Shown: in pieces, positions 15,469-24,109 of the stretch | Layout: each line of letters starts with the position of its first letter | How positions within the stretch are numbered: the first letter of the stretch is position 1 | Assembly (NCBI GenBank): GCA_003242085.1 | Contig: QBML01000010.1 | Span: forward strand, 1-41,982 | Source: Pseudanabaena frigida | Lineage (GTDB): Bacteria; Cyanobacteriota; Cyanobacteriia; Pseudanabaenales; Pseudanabaenaceae | Direction: 5' to 3' | Length of the DNA: 41,982 nucleotides | Position numbers and translations under genes: made by a program | Notes under the pieces: generated by a model | What the model was told of the DNA's origin: nothing | Database searches by the model: none | The model's input: only the letters and a program-made list of their open reading frames with translations

Positions 15469-18189
15469 ATGAGTACGACCGAACTTCCAAAACAATATAA
15501 TCCTCTCGAATCTGAAGCTAAGTGGCAAAAATATTGGGAGGAAAGTGGCGTATTTGTAGCAGAAAGCCAAAGCGATAAGAAACCCTACTGCATTATGATC
15601 CCGCCGCCTAATGTCACGGGCAGTTTACATATGGGGCACGCCTTTCAAGAGGTTTTGATCGATATTCTGATTCGATATCATCGAATGCGTGGTTTTAATA
15701 CTCTTTGGTTGCCTGGTACAGATCACGCCAGTATCGCCGTACAGACGATTCTCGATAAACAAATTAAATCTGAAGGAAAAACCAACCAAGAAATCGGGCG
15801 GGAAAAATTTCTGGAACGGGCATGGCAATGGAAAGCAGAATCGGGCGGGACAATTGTTTCGCAACTGCGCCGCTTAGGTGTGTCTGCTGACTGGACTCGC
15901 GAACGCTTTACGATGGATGAGGGTTTGTCTAATTCTGTAACCGAATCCTTTGTCAAACTCTACGAAGCAGGTTTGATTTATCGCGGTGAATATCTAGTTA
16001 ATTGGTGTCCCGCCTCTCAATCTGCTGTTTCCGATCTAGAAGTCGATAGCAAAGAAGTCAAAGGACATCTTTGGCATTTTCGCTACCCCTTAGCCGATGG
16101 TACTGGACACTTAGTTGTCGCCACCACTCGCCCAGAAACAATGTTAGGTGATACTGCTGTAGCCGTTAATCCTGAGGACGATCGCTACAAGCATTTGATT
16201 GGTAAAACGATCATGTTGCCAATCATGAATCGCGAAATCCCCATTATTGCCGATCAGTATGTTGATAAGGCTTTTGGAAGTGGTTGTGTAAAAATCACTC
16301 CAGCTCACGATCCTAATGACTTTGAAATGGGTCAACGCCATAGTCTGCCTTTAATCAATATTCTCAACAAAGATGGTTCGATTAATGAGAATGGTGGTGA
16401 ATTCCAAGGACAGGATCGCTTTGTTGCCCGTAAAAATGTTGTTGCAAAGCTTGATGAACTTGGATTGCTTGAAAAAATTGAAGACTATACCCACAGTGTT
16501 CCCTATTCCGAACGTGGTAAAGTTCCTGTCGAGCCTTTGCTGTCAATTCAGTGGTTTGTGAAGATCAAACCTCTATCTGACTTTGCATTAGAACAGTTTG
16601 ACAAACAAAATTCGCCAACTTTCGTACCCGATCGCTGGGGTAAGGTTTATCGTGACTGGCTGATCCGTCTCAAAGATTGGTGTATTTCCCGTCAACTATG
16701 GTGGGGACATCAGATTCCCGCATGGTATGCACCCGACGGTACAATTTTTGTGGCGCGTACTGAGGCTGAAGCTCAAGCCCAAGCTCAAGCGAAATTTGGT
16801 GAAAATGTTACCTTGGAACGCGATCCTGATGTACTTGATACATGGTTCTCATCTGGTCTATGGCCGTTCTCGACTTTGGGCTGGCCAGAAGAAACTCAAG
16901 ATTTCCAGACTTTCTATCCCACGAGTGTTTTAGTTACTGGTTTCGACATTATCTTCTTCTGGGTGGCAAGGATGACGATGATGGCGGGATATTTCACGGG
17001 TAAGATGCCTTTCCATACAGTCTATATTCATGGATTAGTGCGCGATGAGAATAATCAGAAGATGTCCAAATCCAAGAATAATGGCATCGATCCACTAGTT
17101 CTGATTAATAAATATGGAACTGATGCCTTGCGCTATTCGCTCGTAAAAGAAGTGACGGGAGCAGGACAAGATATTCGTCTTGACTACAATCGCAAAACTG
17201 ATGAATCCACAACCGTAGAGACAGCAAGAAACTTTGCTAACAAGCTGTGGAATGCTTCGCGATTTGTGATGATGAACCTGAATGATTTGCAAACTTCCTC
17301 TGGAAGTTTGCAAATCGAAAATCTAGAGCTTGCCGATCGCTGGATTTTGTCGCGTTACTATCAGACAGTTTTGCAAGTGCGCGAACAGCTTGATGCCTAT
17401 AGCATGGGGGAAGCAACCAGAAGCCTGTATGAGTTTTTCTGGGGTGACTTTTGTGATTGGTATATTGAGCTAGTCAAGTCCCGTTTACAAGAAACTGCCG
17501 ATCCCACTTCTCGCGCAACCGTACAGCAAACCCTTGCCTTTGTCCTAGATGGCATTTTACGCCTACTGCATCCATTTATGCCTCATGTCACCGAGGAAAT
17601 TTGGCAATTGTTGACCTATGGTACAAGTGAACCATCAAGCGATCGCCCTGTTCTAGCGATTCAACCCTATCCAGAAATTGATACCACTCATATCAATGAA
17701 GAACTCGAAGAGCAGTTCAATTTGCTAATTGGCACAATTCGTACCATCCGTAACCTTCGTGCTGAAGCTGAGATTAAACCTAGTCTCAAAATCAAAGTGA
17801 TTTTGCAATCGGACAGCGATCGCGAACGCAGTCTCTTAGAAGCTGGAAAAAGTTACGTTCTTGATTTAGCAAGGGTGGAGGATTTGGCAATAGTCGCCTC
17901 TGTTGATGAATCAGCAACCGAAGAAGCGATCGCTGGTGTAGTTGGCACCGTACAGGCGATCGTGTCGCTAGTCGGTGTTGTTGATATTGCTCAATTAATA
18001 GCCAAACTAGAGCGCTCTCTCAAGAAACTAGAAGGGGCGATCGCTGCTTCTCAAGGGCGTTTGAACAACGAAGGCTATGTTAAAAAGGCTCCACCTGAAG
18101 TTGTCGCAACTGCCCGTGTGGAATTGGAAGAATCACTGAAACAGCAGGAGATTCTTAAAGCACGTTTAGCCCAGCTACAAGGCAAATAG
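15469..18189 (+). CDS. valS: Valyl-tRNA synthetase
   Basis: This 906-residue class Ia synthetase charges tRNA-Val. It has the HIGH-type motif in [15 protein letters not shown] near residue 45 and [12 protein letters not shown] near residue 530. The editing domain ([19 protein letters not shown]) lies between them, with [14 protein letters not shown] before KMSKS. The C-terminus ends in the usual coiled coil ([35 protein letters not shown] region). Length is normal for the bacterial short form. A perfect 15-bp palindrome (17284-17316) codes for [12 protein letters not shown] in a loop after the KMSKS region, which is discussed separately. ATG 15469 directly precedes the conserved N-terminus. 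A hairpin with a G-U wobble follows the stop. Confidence 0.97.
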   Translation: MSTTELPKQYNPLESEAKWQKYWEESGVFVAESQSDKKPYCIMIPPPNVTGSLHMGHAFQEVLIDILIRYHRMRGFNTLWLPGTDHASIAVQTILDKQIKSEGKTNQEIGREKFLERAWQWKAESGGTIVSQLRRLGVSADWTRERFTMDEGLSNSVTESFVKLYEAGLIYRGEYLVNWCPASQSAVSDLEVDSKEVKGHLWHFRYPLADGTGHLVVATTRPETMLGDTAVAVNPEDDRYKHLIGKTIMLPIMNREIPIIADQYVDKAFGSGCVKITPAHDPNDFEMGQRHSLPLINILNKDGSINENGGEFQGQDRFVARKNVVAKLDELGLLEKIEDYTHSVPYSERGKVPVEPLLSIQWFVKIKPLSDFALEQFDKQNSPTFVPDRWGKVYRDWLIRLKDWCISRQLWWGHQIPAWYAPDGTIFVARTEAEAQAQAQAKFGENVTLERDPDVLDTWFSSGLWPFSTLGWPEETQDFQTFYPTSVLVTGFDIIFFWVARMTMMAGYFTGKMPFHTVYIHGLVRDENNQKMSKSKNNGIDPLVLINKYGTDALRYSLVKEVTGAGQDIRLDYNRKTDESTTVETARNFANKLWNASRFVMMNLNDLQTSSGSLQIENLELADRWILSRYYQTVLQVREQLDAYSMGEATRSLYEFFWGDFCDWYIELVKSRLQETADPTSRATVQQTLAFVLDGILRLLHPFMPHVTEEIWQLLTYGTSEPSSDRPVLAIQPYPEIDTTHINEELEEQFNLLIGTIRTIRNLRAEAEIKPSLKIKVILQSDSDRERSLLEAGKSYVLDLARVEDLAIVASVDESATEEAIAGVVGTVQAIVSLVGVVDIAQLIAKLERSLKKLEGAIAASQGRLNNEGYVKKAPPEVVATARVELEESLKQQEILKARLAQLQGK
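17284..17316 (+). repeat. Perfect palindrome inside the valS coding region
   Basis: GATTTGCAAACTTCC (17284-17298) is followed by loop TCT and the exact reverse complement (17302-17316). The segment is in frame and encodes roughly [12 protein letters not shown] between MMNLN and NLELADRW. It resembles the trinucleotide-loop hairpins found between genes in this window. Confidence 0.75.
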
Positions 18190-18190
18190 T

Positions 18191-18228
18191 TGTAACAGAC
18201 AAGGGGCTTAAGCCTCTTGTCTGTTACA
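18191..18228 (+). terminator. 19-bp hairpin after valS
   Basis: The arms 18191-18209 and 18210-18228 are complementary except at G18204, which pairs with U as a wobble in the valS transcript. It begins 2 bases after the valS stop. The TTGTCTGTTACA tail lacks a long T-run. Confidence 0.6.
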
Positions 18229-18242
18229 TATAGAGAAAGGAT

Positions 18243-18410
18243 ATGCCCAAAACTCTCCTTGCTTCCCAATTAAATATTTACGATGTGAAATCGAAATTTT
18301 ATCCGCAATATATTGAGGATGAGAAATTTTTTCGGAATGGACTCACGACTTGCCATAACTTAACTGATTTAGAAAAGTAATGTCTAGATCGGATGAAATC
18401 CAATTGCTTA
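18243..18410 (+). pseudogene. Decayed N-terminal fragment of a cyanobacterial hypothetical/nuclease-like gene
   Basis: From ATG 18243 a 45-codon frame reads MPKTLLASQLNIYDVKSKF, then YPQYIEDEKFF, then LTDLEK, and stops at 18378-18380. Reading through the stop gives CLDRMKSN. From memory, full-length cyanobacterial proteins, which I recall as resembling restriction endonucleases, share this start with FFREW before and LTDLEKQCLDR after. Against that, the DNA here shows a likely one-base loss near CGGAATGG, a compensating shift, and CAA changed to TAA. After about 18410 similarity vanishes. It is therefore an inactive remnant. The family identity is recall and unverified, but the frame breaks are visible in the sequence. 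Confidence 0.55.
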
Positions 18411-18529
18411 AAACGATTCGGTCTGCCAACTCTGACAAGTCAGAAAATCATAGCTTTTGAGCTAGAGTATTATGAGGTAGCTAAAAAGCCATCTTCTCTA
18501 AATTACAATAGTTTACAAAAAACTTTAAT

Positions 18530-18715
18530 ATGTCTACTCCTGAAAATTTGAAAGAACGATTTTTGGCGATCGCAAGTAAGCGTGAACTCTTAGTACAATT
18601 ATCCCTTAAAGATAATCTTGGTACTTTGAGTATTGATGTGATCCAAGCCCTAGAAGAACTTGACGATCTGCTGATCGAAATCAGAAAAATCTTTCCAGAT
18701 TGGCAACAAGATTAA
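18530..18715 (+). CDS. Small acidic helical protein upstream of the CocE-type hydrolase
   Basis: This 61-residue, largely alpha-helical ORF (MSTPENLKERFLAIASKREL, VIQALEELDDLLIEIRKIFPDW) has no signal peptide, cysteine pair or recognised motif. It begins at ATG 18530 and ends 6 bases before the hydrolase ATG, which implies co-transcription and possibly translational coupling. A HIP1-like GGCGATCGC lies within it, as in neighbouring genes. I do not recognise a family; a small partner or regulator of the hydrolase is only a guess. Confidence 0.6.
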   Translation: MSTPENLKERFLAIASKRELLVQLSLKDNLGTLSIDVIQALEELDDLLIEIRKIFPDWQQD

Positions 18716-18721
18716 ATTTCC

Positions 18722-20401
18722 ATGCCTCCCAAATTAACTGCTTTCCATTCCAAAGTTAATGTTCAGCGTCAGGTGAAAATCCCCATGCGCGATCGCATTA
18801 ACTTGACGGCGGATATTTATCGACCTAAAGATGTTGATACACCTCTGCCTGTGTTATTAATGCGTCTGCCCTATGGTCGGGCGATCGCTTCCACCTGCAC
18901 CTATGCTCATCCTAGTTGGTACGCTAGCCAAGGTTATATTGTCGTTATTCAAGATGTGCGTGGCTGTGGAACTTCTGAAGGTGAGTTCTATCCATTTCGT
19001 AACGAATATGCAGATGGATTTGATACGGTTGAATGGTGTGCTAAGGAACTAGAAGGCAGTAGCGGTAAGGTGGGAATGTATGGATTCTCTTACCAAGGTG
19101 TAACGCAGTTTCAAGCGGCTGTACAGCAACCTCAAGGATTAGTTACGATCTGTCCCTGTATGTCAACAGCAGATCTGTATCATGGTTGGTTTTATTTTGG
19201 TGGTGCTGTTTGTCTTGATTTTGATTTGAACTGGGCATTGCAACTAGCCCAAAATCGCGCATGGTATTTAAAGCAAGAACCGCAAGCAACTAGGCTTTTT
19301 GAAGCCCAAAAGCAATCTACGAAATGGCAAGAGTCTTCGCCATTAAGTGAAATAGAACTTTTTAAGAATGAATCTTTTGGAGATTTTGGTTCCTTCTTTT
19401 TTGACTGGATTGGCAATCAGCAAGCTGGTGATGAATACTGGCAAAAGTTAAACCCGCTAAGTTACTTCGATCGCTTTGATTTGCCTGCTTTGCATATTGC
19501 GGGATGGGCGGATATTTTCATCGAAGCCACAATTAATACCTATCATCAAGCCAAATCCGCGACTCAGAAACCTCAACATTTAATCGTAGCTCCTTGGCAA
19601 CATCTACCTTGGTTGCCGAAAGTCGGCGAAATTGATTTTGGTGAAGCTGCTGTTTCTAAGATTGATCAATTGCAAGTGGATTGGTTTGATTTCTGGCTTA
19701 AAGGATTTGACAACGGCATCAGCGATCGCGCTCCTGTCCAACTTTTCCGCATGGGTAAAAATCAATGGGTAGACTTACCCAACTTCCCCCAAGAGACTGA
19801 TACCAAAAAACTTTATCTATCCTCCCAAAATCAACTAAGCGACCAATCACCGATCGCCAATCACCAATTACCAGACATCTACGTCTACGATCCCCGTAAT
19901 CCTAACCCTTCAACTCCCTATGGATTCTACGATCAACGCAACGTCCATCAACGCTGGGATGTGCTGGTTTATCAAAGTGATGAACTAAATGATTATTTAG
20001 CGATCGCTGGCATTCCCGAATTTATCCTCTACGCAGCAACCACTGCCCCCGATACAGATTGGGTGGTGAAGCTATTAGATATTTATCCCGATGGTAAGCA
20101 AATGTTGGTGTCAATGGGTGTTTTGCGGGCAAAGTTCCGTAGCTCATGGACTGAACCTGAATGGATAGAAACTGATGTAGTCAATGAATACTGCATCAAA
20201 TTACGTCCAACTTGTCAGAATTTTGCAAATGGTCATCGTATTGGTATCGCGATCGCTAGTTCAGCGTTTCCTGCGATCGAGCGCCATTCTAATACGCAAA
20301 AATTACCATCAGATGCGACAGTAAGTGACTTGATAGAGGCAACTCAGCAAATCTTTTACGGTGCTGAATATCCTTCCCATTTACGATTACCAATCAAGTA
20401 G
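18722..20401 (+). CDS. CocE/NonD-family alpha/beta hydrolase (X-Pro dipeptidyl-peptidase-like)
   Basis: This 559-residue hydrolase belongs to the CocE/NonD (S15) family, which includes X-Pro dipeptidyl peptidases, cocaine esterase and beta-lactam acylases. The N-terminal half is an alpha/beta fold starting QVKIPMRDRINLTADIYRP. The nucleophile is the Ser in GMYGFSYQGV, with VQDVRGCGTSEGEF before it. The Asp of GWADIF and the His of APWQHLPW complete a plausible triad. The C-terminal jelly-roll (VVKLLDIYPDGKQMLVSMGVLRAKFR, HRIGIAIASSAFPAIERH) is typical. The linker near 19848-19878 holds short direct repeats (CCAATCACC). The true substrate is unknown. No signal peptide, so probably cytoplasmic. 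Confidence 0.9.
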   Translation: MPPKLTAFHSKVNVQRQVKIPMRDRINLTADIYRPKDVDTPLPVLLMRLPYGRAIASTCTYAHPSWYASQGYIVVIQDVRGCGTSEGEFYPFRNEYADGFDTVEWCAKELEGSSGKVGMYGFSYQGVTQFQAAVQQPQGLVTICPCMSTADLYHGWFYFGGAVCLDFDLNWALQLAQNRAWYLKQEPQATRLFEAQKQSTKWQESSPLSEIELFKNESFGDFGSFFFDWIGNQQAGDEYWQKLNPLSYFDRFDLPALHIAGWADIFIEATINTYHQAKSATQKPQHLIVAPWQHLPWLPKVGEIDFGEAAVSKIDQLQVDWFDFWLKGFDNGISDRAPVQLFRMGKNQWVDLPNFPQETDTKKLYLSSQNQLSDQSPIANHQLPDIYVYDPRNPNPSTPYGFYDQRNVHQRWDVLVYQSDELNDYLAIAGIPEFILYAATTAPDTDWVVKLLDIYPDGKQMLVSMGVLRAKFRSSWTEPEWIETDVVNEYCIKLRPTCQNFANGHRIGIAIASSAFPAIERHSNTQKLPSDATVSDLIEATQQIFYGAEYPSHLRLPIK

Positions 20402-20431
20402 AGAAGGAGCAAAGGAGCTTTGCTCTACTTG
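20395..20431. terminator. Bidirectional hairpin between convergent genes
   Basis: GAGCAAAG (20407-20414) pairs with CTTTGCTC (20418-20425) around GAG. The stem extends through CAAGTA (20395-20400) with TACTTG (20426-20431), leaving a 6-nt bulge. It overlaps the 3' ends of both convergent genes. Confidence 0.5.
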
Positions 20432-20793
20432 GTATAAGCTCGCCAACCACCATAGGAAGTGATTTCCTTTTGTCCTTCACATAAAAAGGGTTCGCCTAAA
20501 ACACCTAGAACCTCTTCCCCATTAGCAAGAATAATTTTGCCAATACATAAACCTGCGGGCTCAGACAGTAAAACTTCGCCAAGGGCTGCGGGAGTGATTG
20601 ACCAAATTTCTAAAGCGATCGCTGCTCCATCTTGGCTAACTCTAAGCATGGCAGGATGGCGATCGGCGATCGACCAAAGCCGATAAATGGGTGCAGTGAT
20701 GTCTTCTCTGACAAATACTGCCCCAACTTTTTGCAAATTACCATTTAACTCCAGTCCTCGCATTAAAGTACCATTGACTGCAAAATCAATCAT
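20425..20793 (-). CDS. Allophanate hydrolase C-terminal-domain-like protein
   Basis: This 122-residue protein matches the C-terminal domain of allophanate hydrolase (AtzF): VNGTLMRGLELNGNL, REDITAPIYRLWSI, LEIWSITPAALGEVL, GKIILANGEEVLGVLGEPF and the final ITSYGGWRAY. The fold is related to gamma-glutamylcyclotransferase. In complete enzymes this domain follows an amidase that splits allophanate during urea breakdown; here it stands alone with no amidase beside it. Stand-alone copies in cyanobacteria are annotated as allophanate hydrolase-related. The start ATG 20793 opens the conserved region directly. Confidence 0.85.
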   Translation of the reverse strand: MIDFAVNGTLMRGLELNGNLQKVGAVFVREDITAPIYRLWSIADRHPAMLRVSQDGAAIALEIWSITPAALGEVLLSEPAGLCIGKIILANGEEVLGVLGEPFLCEGQKEITSYGGWRAYTK

Positions 20794-20887
20794 CTTATAA
20801 TCTCCTCATCTTGCCGCTTAATTTTACAATAAGGGACTTGCTATGAATTAAAGGTAAGTCTGGTTTTGACTTCGCACTGATAACGCT

Positions 20888-20906
20888 AGCTGAGCGTAGT
20901 CGAAGC
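20888..20906. repeat. Short dispersed motif, copy 2
   Basis: AGCTGAGCGTAGTCGAAGC is nearly identical to bases 9-27. It lies in the 245-base gap between the allophanate-like gene and the CobW terminator. A TAGGACAT block follows at about 20920. No gene is visible in the gap. Confidence 0.45.
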
Positions 20907-21001
20907 TAAACAACTTGGTAGGACATTTTTTCGTAGCAAGTATCTAACTTTAATTAGGCGATCGCTAAAACTGATACTGCGATCGCCCAATTAGCAAACA
21001 T

Positions 21002-21042
21002 CTAAATAGAGTTGCGCCGCAAAGCGGCACAACTCTATTTAG
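21002..21042 (-). terminator. 19-bp hairpin overlapping the CobW gene stop codon
   Basis: The arms 21002-21020 and 21024-21042 pair around AAA (TTT on the minus strand). The single imperfection (C21015) becomes a G-U wobble in the minus-strand transcript. The stop codon of the CobW gene lies in the first arm. Confidence 0.65.
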
Positions 21043-22106
21043 GCTAAACATAAACGAAAACTATCTCGCAATTTATCAGCATCAAGATGTCTACCGATAA
21101 ATACCAGTTGATTTTTGCGAAGTTCATTGTTCTTCCAAGAGCGATCGCGAGTTGCATCAAACTGCATATGCACACCTTGAAATACCAATCGTTCCTCTGA
21201 ACCAGAAAGATTAATAATCCCCTTAGAACGGAAAATATCCTGACCTTGAGTTTTCAATAGTTCGCTAATCCATGCTTGGAACTTGTAAGGATTGACTGCC
21301 CCTGCTTCCAAAATACTTACAGAACCAACTTCCTCGTCATGAATATGGTGATGATGTTCGTGGTGTTCATGCTCACGATGATCGTCGTGCCCGTGATCAT
21401 GGTCGTGATGATCGTGATCATGCTCTTCATTGACCTGAGCTGCGAGAAATTCAGGATTTTTTTCAAGGATACGATTTAAGTCAAAGCCGCCGACATTGAG
21501 AACTTTATTGATGCTGTTCTCAATATTCTCGGTATTCGTTTGATTTAACTGGACGCGATCGACTCTTGCCAAAACGTTGAGGTGCTTGATTTTAGCTTCA
21601 AGTTCCACTAATTCAGCTTCAGTCACCAAATCAGTTTTATTTAGCAAAATCACATCAGCAAAACCGATTTGTTCGAGAACTTCGCGATCGCCCCAATGTT
21701 GTTGGACATGCTTGGCATCAACTACAGTCACCACTGCATCCAGAGAAACTTGCTTATGAATATCTTCATCCATAAAGAAGGTTTGAATTACAGGTCCTGG
21801 ATCGGCTAAGCCAGTGGTTTCAATTAGTAAATGATCGAACTTATTGCGGCGGCGCATCAAATTTCCGATAATCCGAATAAGATCGCCACGCACTGTGCAG
21901 CAAATGCAACCATTATTCATTTCAAAAATTTCTTCGTCAGCACCGATTACTAGTTGCTGATCGATGCCCACTTCACCAAATTCGTTGACAATTACGGCAA
22001 CCTTTTTGCCATGTTCAGCCGTAAGGATGTGATTAAGTAGGGTGGTTTTGCCTGCGCCAAGGAAGCCTGTAAGGACGGTAGCGGGAATTTGTGATGTTGC
22101 GATCAT
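21039..22106 (-). CDS. CobW/P47K-family metal-chaperone GTPase with His-rich insert
   Basis: This 355-residue G3E GTPase carries Walker A GFLGAGKT (residues 14-21), the metal-binding CICC at C67, C69 and C70, LIETTGLADPGP and the NKTD guanine-specificity motif. Residues about 222-257 are a dense His/Asp/Glu stretch (for example DHDHHDHDHGHDDHREHE), likely binding zinc, nickel or cobalt. The C-terminal CobW_C domain follows (IFRSKGIINLSG, FQGVHMQFD). Family members deliver metal to enzymes, and the COG0523 branch is often zinc-linked. No Zur-like inverted repeat was found upstream in 22107-22194, so the metal is undetermined. It is not in a cobalamin or nitrile hydratase cluster. Confidence 0.92.
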   Translation of the reverse strand: MIATSQIPATVLTGFLGAGKTTLLNHILTAEHGKKVAVIVNEFGEVGIDQQLVIGADEEIFEMNNGCICCTVRGDLIRIIGNLMRRRNKFDHLLIETTGLADPGPVIQTFFMDEDIHKQVSLDAVVTVVDAKHVQQHWGDREVLEQIGFADVILLNKTDLVTEAELVELEAKIKHLNVLARVDRVQLNQTNTENIENSINKVLNVGGFDLNRILEKNPEFLAAQVNEEHDHDHHDHDHGHDDHREHEHHEHHHHIHDEEVGSVSILEAGAVNPYKFQAWISELLKTQGQDIFRSKGIINLSGSEERLVFQGVHMQFDATRDRSWKNNELRKNQLVFIGRHLDADKLRDSFRLCLA

Positions 22107-22194
22107 AGCCTATGCCAATTGCCTGTGATGCTGATTAAAAATTAAAATTACGTATTTCAAATTATAGCGCTAAAAAAACTGCCAAAATATTTCA

Positions 22195-24039
22195 TCAATT
22201 TGTTTTGTCAATTAAAGATGTCGCGGATTGAGGATCTAATGGAAGTGACAAAAGATATCCTTGCGCGTAATTGCAGGAAAGAGATCTCAAGATTTGTTTT
22301 TGTTCTTCAGTCTCAATTCCCTCGGCTACAACATCCATGTTCAGCCCATGAGCCAAATTGATAATTGTTGCAACAATACTATTTTGAGCATTTGCTTCTA
22401 ATTCCTTGACAAATACGCGATCTATTTTCAAGGTGTCAATCGGTAATTCATGTAAGCGACTGAGAGAAGAATATCCTGTCCCAAAATCATCAATGCACAG
22501 CTGGATATCTAGACTTTTCAATTGTTCTAAATTAGACATCTCTGGATCGGCAGAATCCAAAAGGCAACTCTCAGTAATTTCTAGTTTGAGGCAACTGCTA
22601 GGCAAACTCAAGTCATCTAAAACTTGCTTGACATCTTGAGCAAAATTTATTTGCTTGAGTTGGATTGGAGAAATATTAACATTAATCCAAAGGAGCTGAT
22701 CTCTAAATTGTTGATACCAAATCTGCATCTGACTTAAGGATTCTCGCAAAATCCACCAACCTAAAGTATTAATTAATCCAATTTCCTCAGCAATTGGAAT
22801 AAACTGCGTGGGTGATATCGATTTTCCTGAAGAATGATTCCATCTCACTAAAGCTTCAAAGCCATATATCCTATTAGTTTGTAATCCGAAAATTGGTTGA
22901 TAGTACATACAAAGTTCTTTGCGCTCGATCGCGCGTCGCAAATCATTTTCTAGCTCTAATCTAGCGATCGCCACATCACGAATAAGCGGATTAAATACAT
23001 TGTATCTATTGCGACCTTTATGTTTTGCCTGATACATGGCAAGATCCGCATCTCGGAGTATATCTTCAGGCTGTTGGTATTCTTCAGTACCAATGGTAAT
23101 ACCGATACTGATACTAACAAACAATTCATAGTCGTATAATTTGAACGGAGATTCTAATTCAGTTTGAATTAAATCGGCAAGATTAGTTGCTTCTTCTAAA
23201 CTTTCGATATCTTCAAAAAGAATTACAAATTCATCACCACCAAATCTTGCTACAGTAGCTCGTGCTGGGAGAATAGATCTCAGTCTTCTAGTTGCTTGTT
23301 TGAGTAATTCATCACCAACTAAATGCCCAAGACTGTCATTAATTACTTTAAAGCGATCGAGATCGGCGAACAAAACAGCATAAAGCTCTTTTTGAGCGGT
23401 GAGATATTGCAATCGCTGCATTAACCAAGCTCGATTTGGCAAACCAGTTAAAGTATCATGAAATGCATCATAAGCCAGGCGTTGCTCTCTTAGTAATAGT
23501 TGCGCTTGAGCTTTTTGTAAGTCTGAAAGAGCATTTGACAGCTCCATTGTGCGTTCTTTCACTCGACCTTCTAATTCTTGAGTAAAACTTTCTAGTTGGA
23601 GATTTTTTTCCTGTACTTGCTTAGTTAGATATCTAATTTGCAGATGAGTTTTAACTCTTGCAATTACTTCATCTCGATCGAACGGTTTAGTGATGTAGTC
23701 CACCGCGCCTAATTCAAACCCCTTAACTTTATCTAATGTGTCTGATAAAGAAGTCATAAAAATAACTGGGATTTCGCAAGTTTCTGGAGTGTTTTTTAAA
23801 ATCTTGCAAGCAGAGAATCCATCCATCACTGGCATCATGACATCTAAAAAAATCAAATCAGGCTTAATATATATGGCTTGTTCTATAGCACTTTCCCCGT
23901 CTACAGCGACTAGAACATTCCAATTATTACTATCTAAAGTCCTTGATAAAACTTTAAGGTTGTTAGGATTATCATCCACTATCAAAATCTTGCTTTTCGG
24001 AGAAATTACTGGATTCATAGCTTTGTTCTTTTTAATCAA
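22195..24039 (-). CDS. Response regulator with GGDEF and EAL domains
   Basis: This 614-residue protein has a REC domain (residues about 17-135, phospho-acceptor Asp in LIFLDVMMPVMDG), a coiled linker, GGDEF (about 185-345, intact RFGGDEF) and EAL (about 360-605). EAL catalytic residues look complete: YGFEALVRW, WINVNIS, LEITES, CIDDFGTGYSSL, LKIDRVF and VAEGIET. It can therefore both make and break c-di-GMP in principle, with the net effect set by phosphorylation. It lies 70 bases downstream of the hybrid kinase on the same strand, which makes it the likely partner. M7 or M8 in MIKKNKAMNP is an alternative start. Confidence 0.95.
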   Translation of the reverse strand: MIKKNKAMNPVISPKSKILIVDDNPNNLKVLSRTLDSNNWNVLVAVDGESAIEQAIYIKPDLIFLDVMMPVMDGFSACKILKNTPETCEIPVIFMTSLSDTLDKVKGFELGAVDYITKPFDRDEVIARVKTHLQIRYLTKQVQEKNLQLESFTQELEGRVKERTMELSNALSDLQKAQAQLLLREQRLAYDAFHDTLTGLPNRAWLMQRLQYLTAQKELYAVLFADLDRFKVINDSLGHLVGDELLKQATRRLRSILPARATVARFGGDEFVILFEDIESLEEATNLADLIQTELESPFKLYDYELFVSISIGITIGTEEYQQPEDILRDADLAMYQAKHKGRNRYNVFNPLIRDVAIARLELENDLRRAIERKELCMYYQPIFGLQTNRIYGFEALVRWNHSSGKSISPTQFIPIAEEIGLINTLGWWILRESLSQMQIWYQQFRDQLLWINVNISPIQLKQINFAQDVKQVLDDLSLPSSCLKLEITESCLLDSADPEMSNLEQLKSLDIQLCIDDFGTGYSSLSRLHELPIDTLKIDRVFVKELEANAQNSIVATIINLAHGLNMDVVAEGIETEEQKQILRSLSCNYAQGYLLSLPLDPQSATSLIDKTN

Positions 24040-24109
24040 AAAATAATTGATAGTATTGGTCTATGAAAGTAAATCTCATCTTATATGTTACGAAAACATT
24101 TAATGCCGA

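Noticed and set aside
19848-19878. Short direct repeats CCAATCACC inside the CocE-type gene
   Set aside because: They code for a polar linker between domains and keep the frame; no sign of a mobile element.
22107-22194. Zur or other metal-regulator box ahead of the CobW gene
   Set aside because: No clear inverted repeat of the Zur type was found in this short gap.
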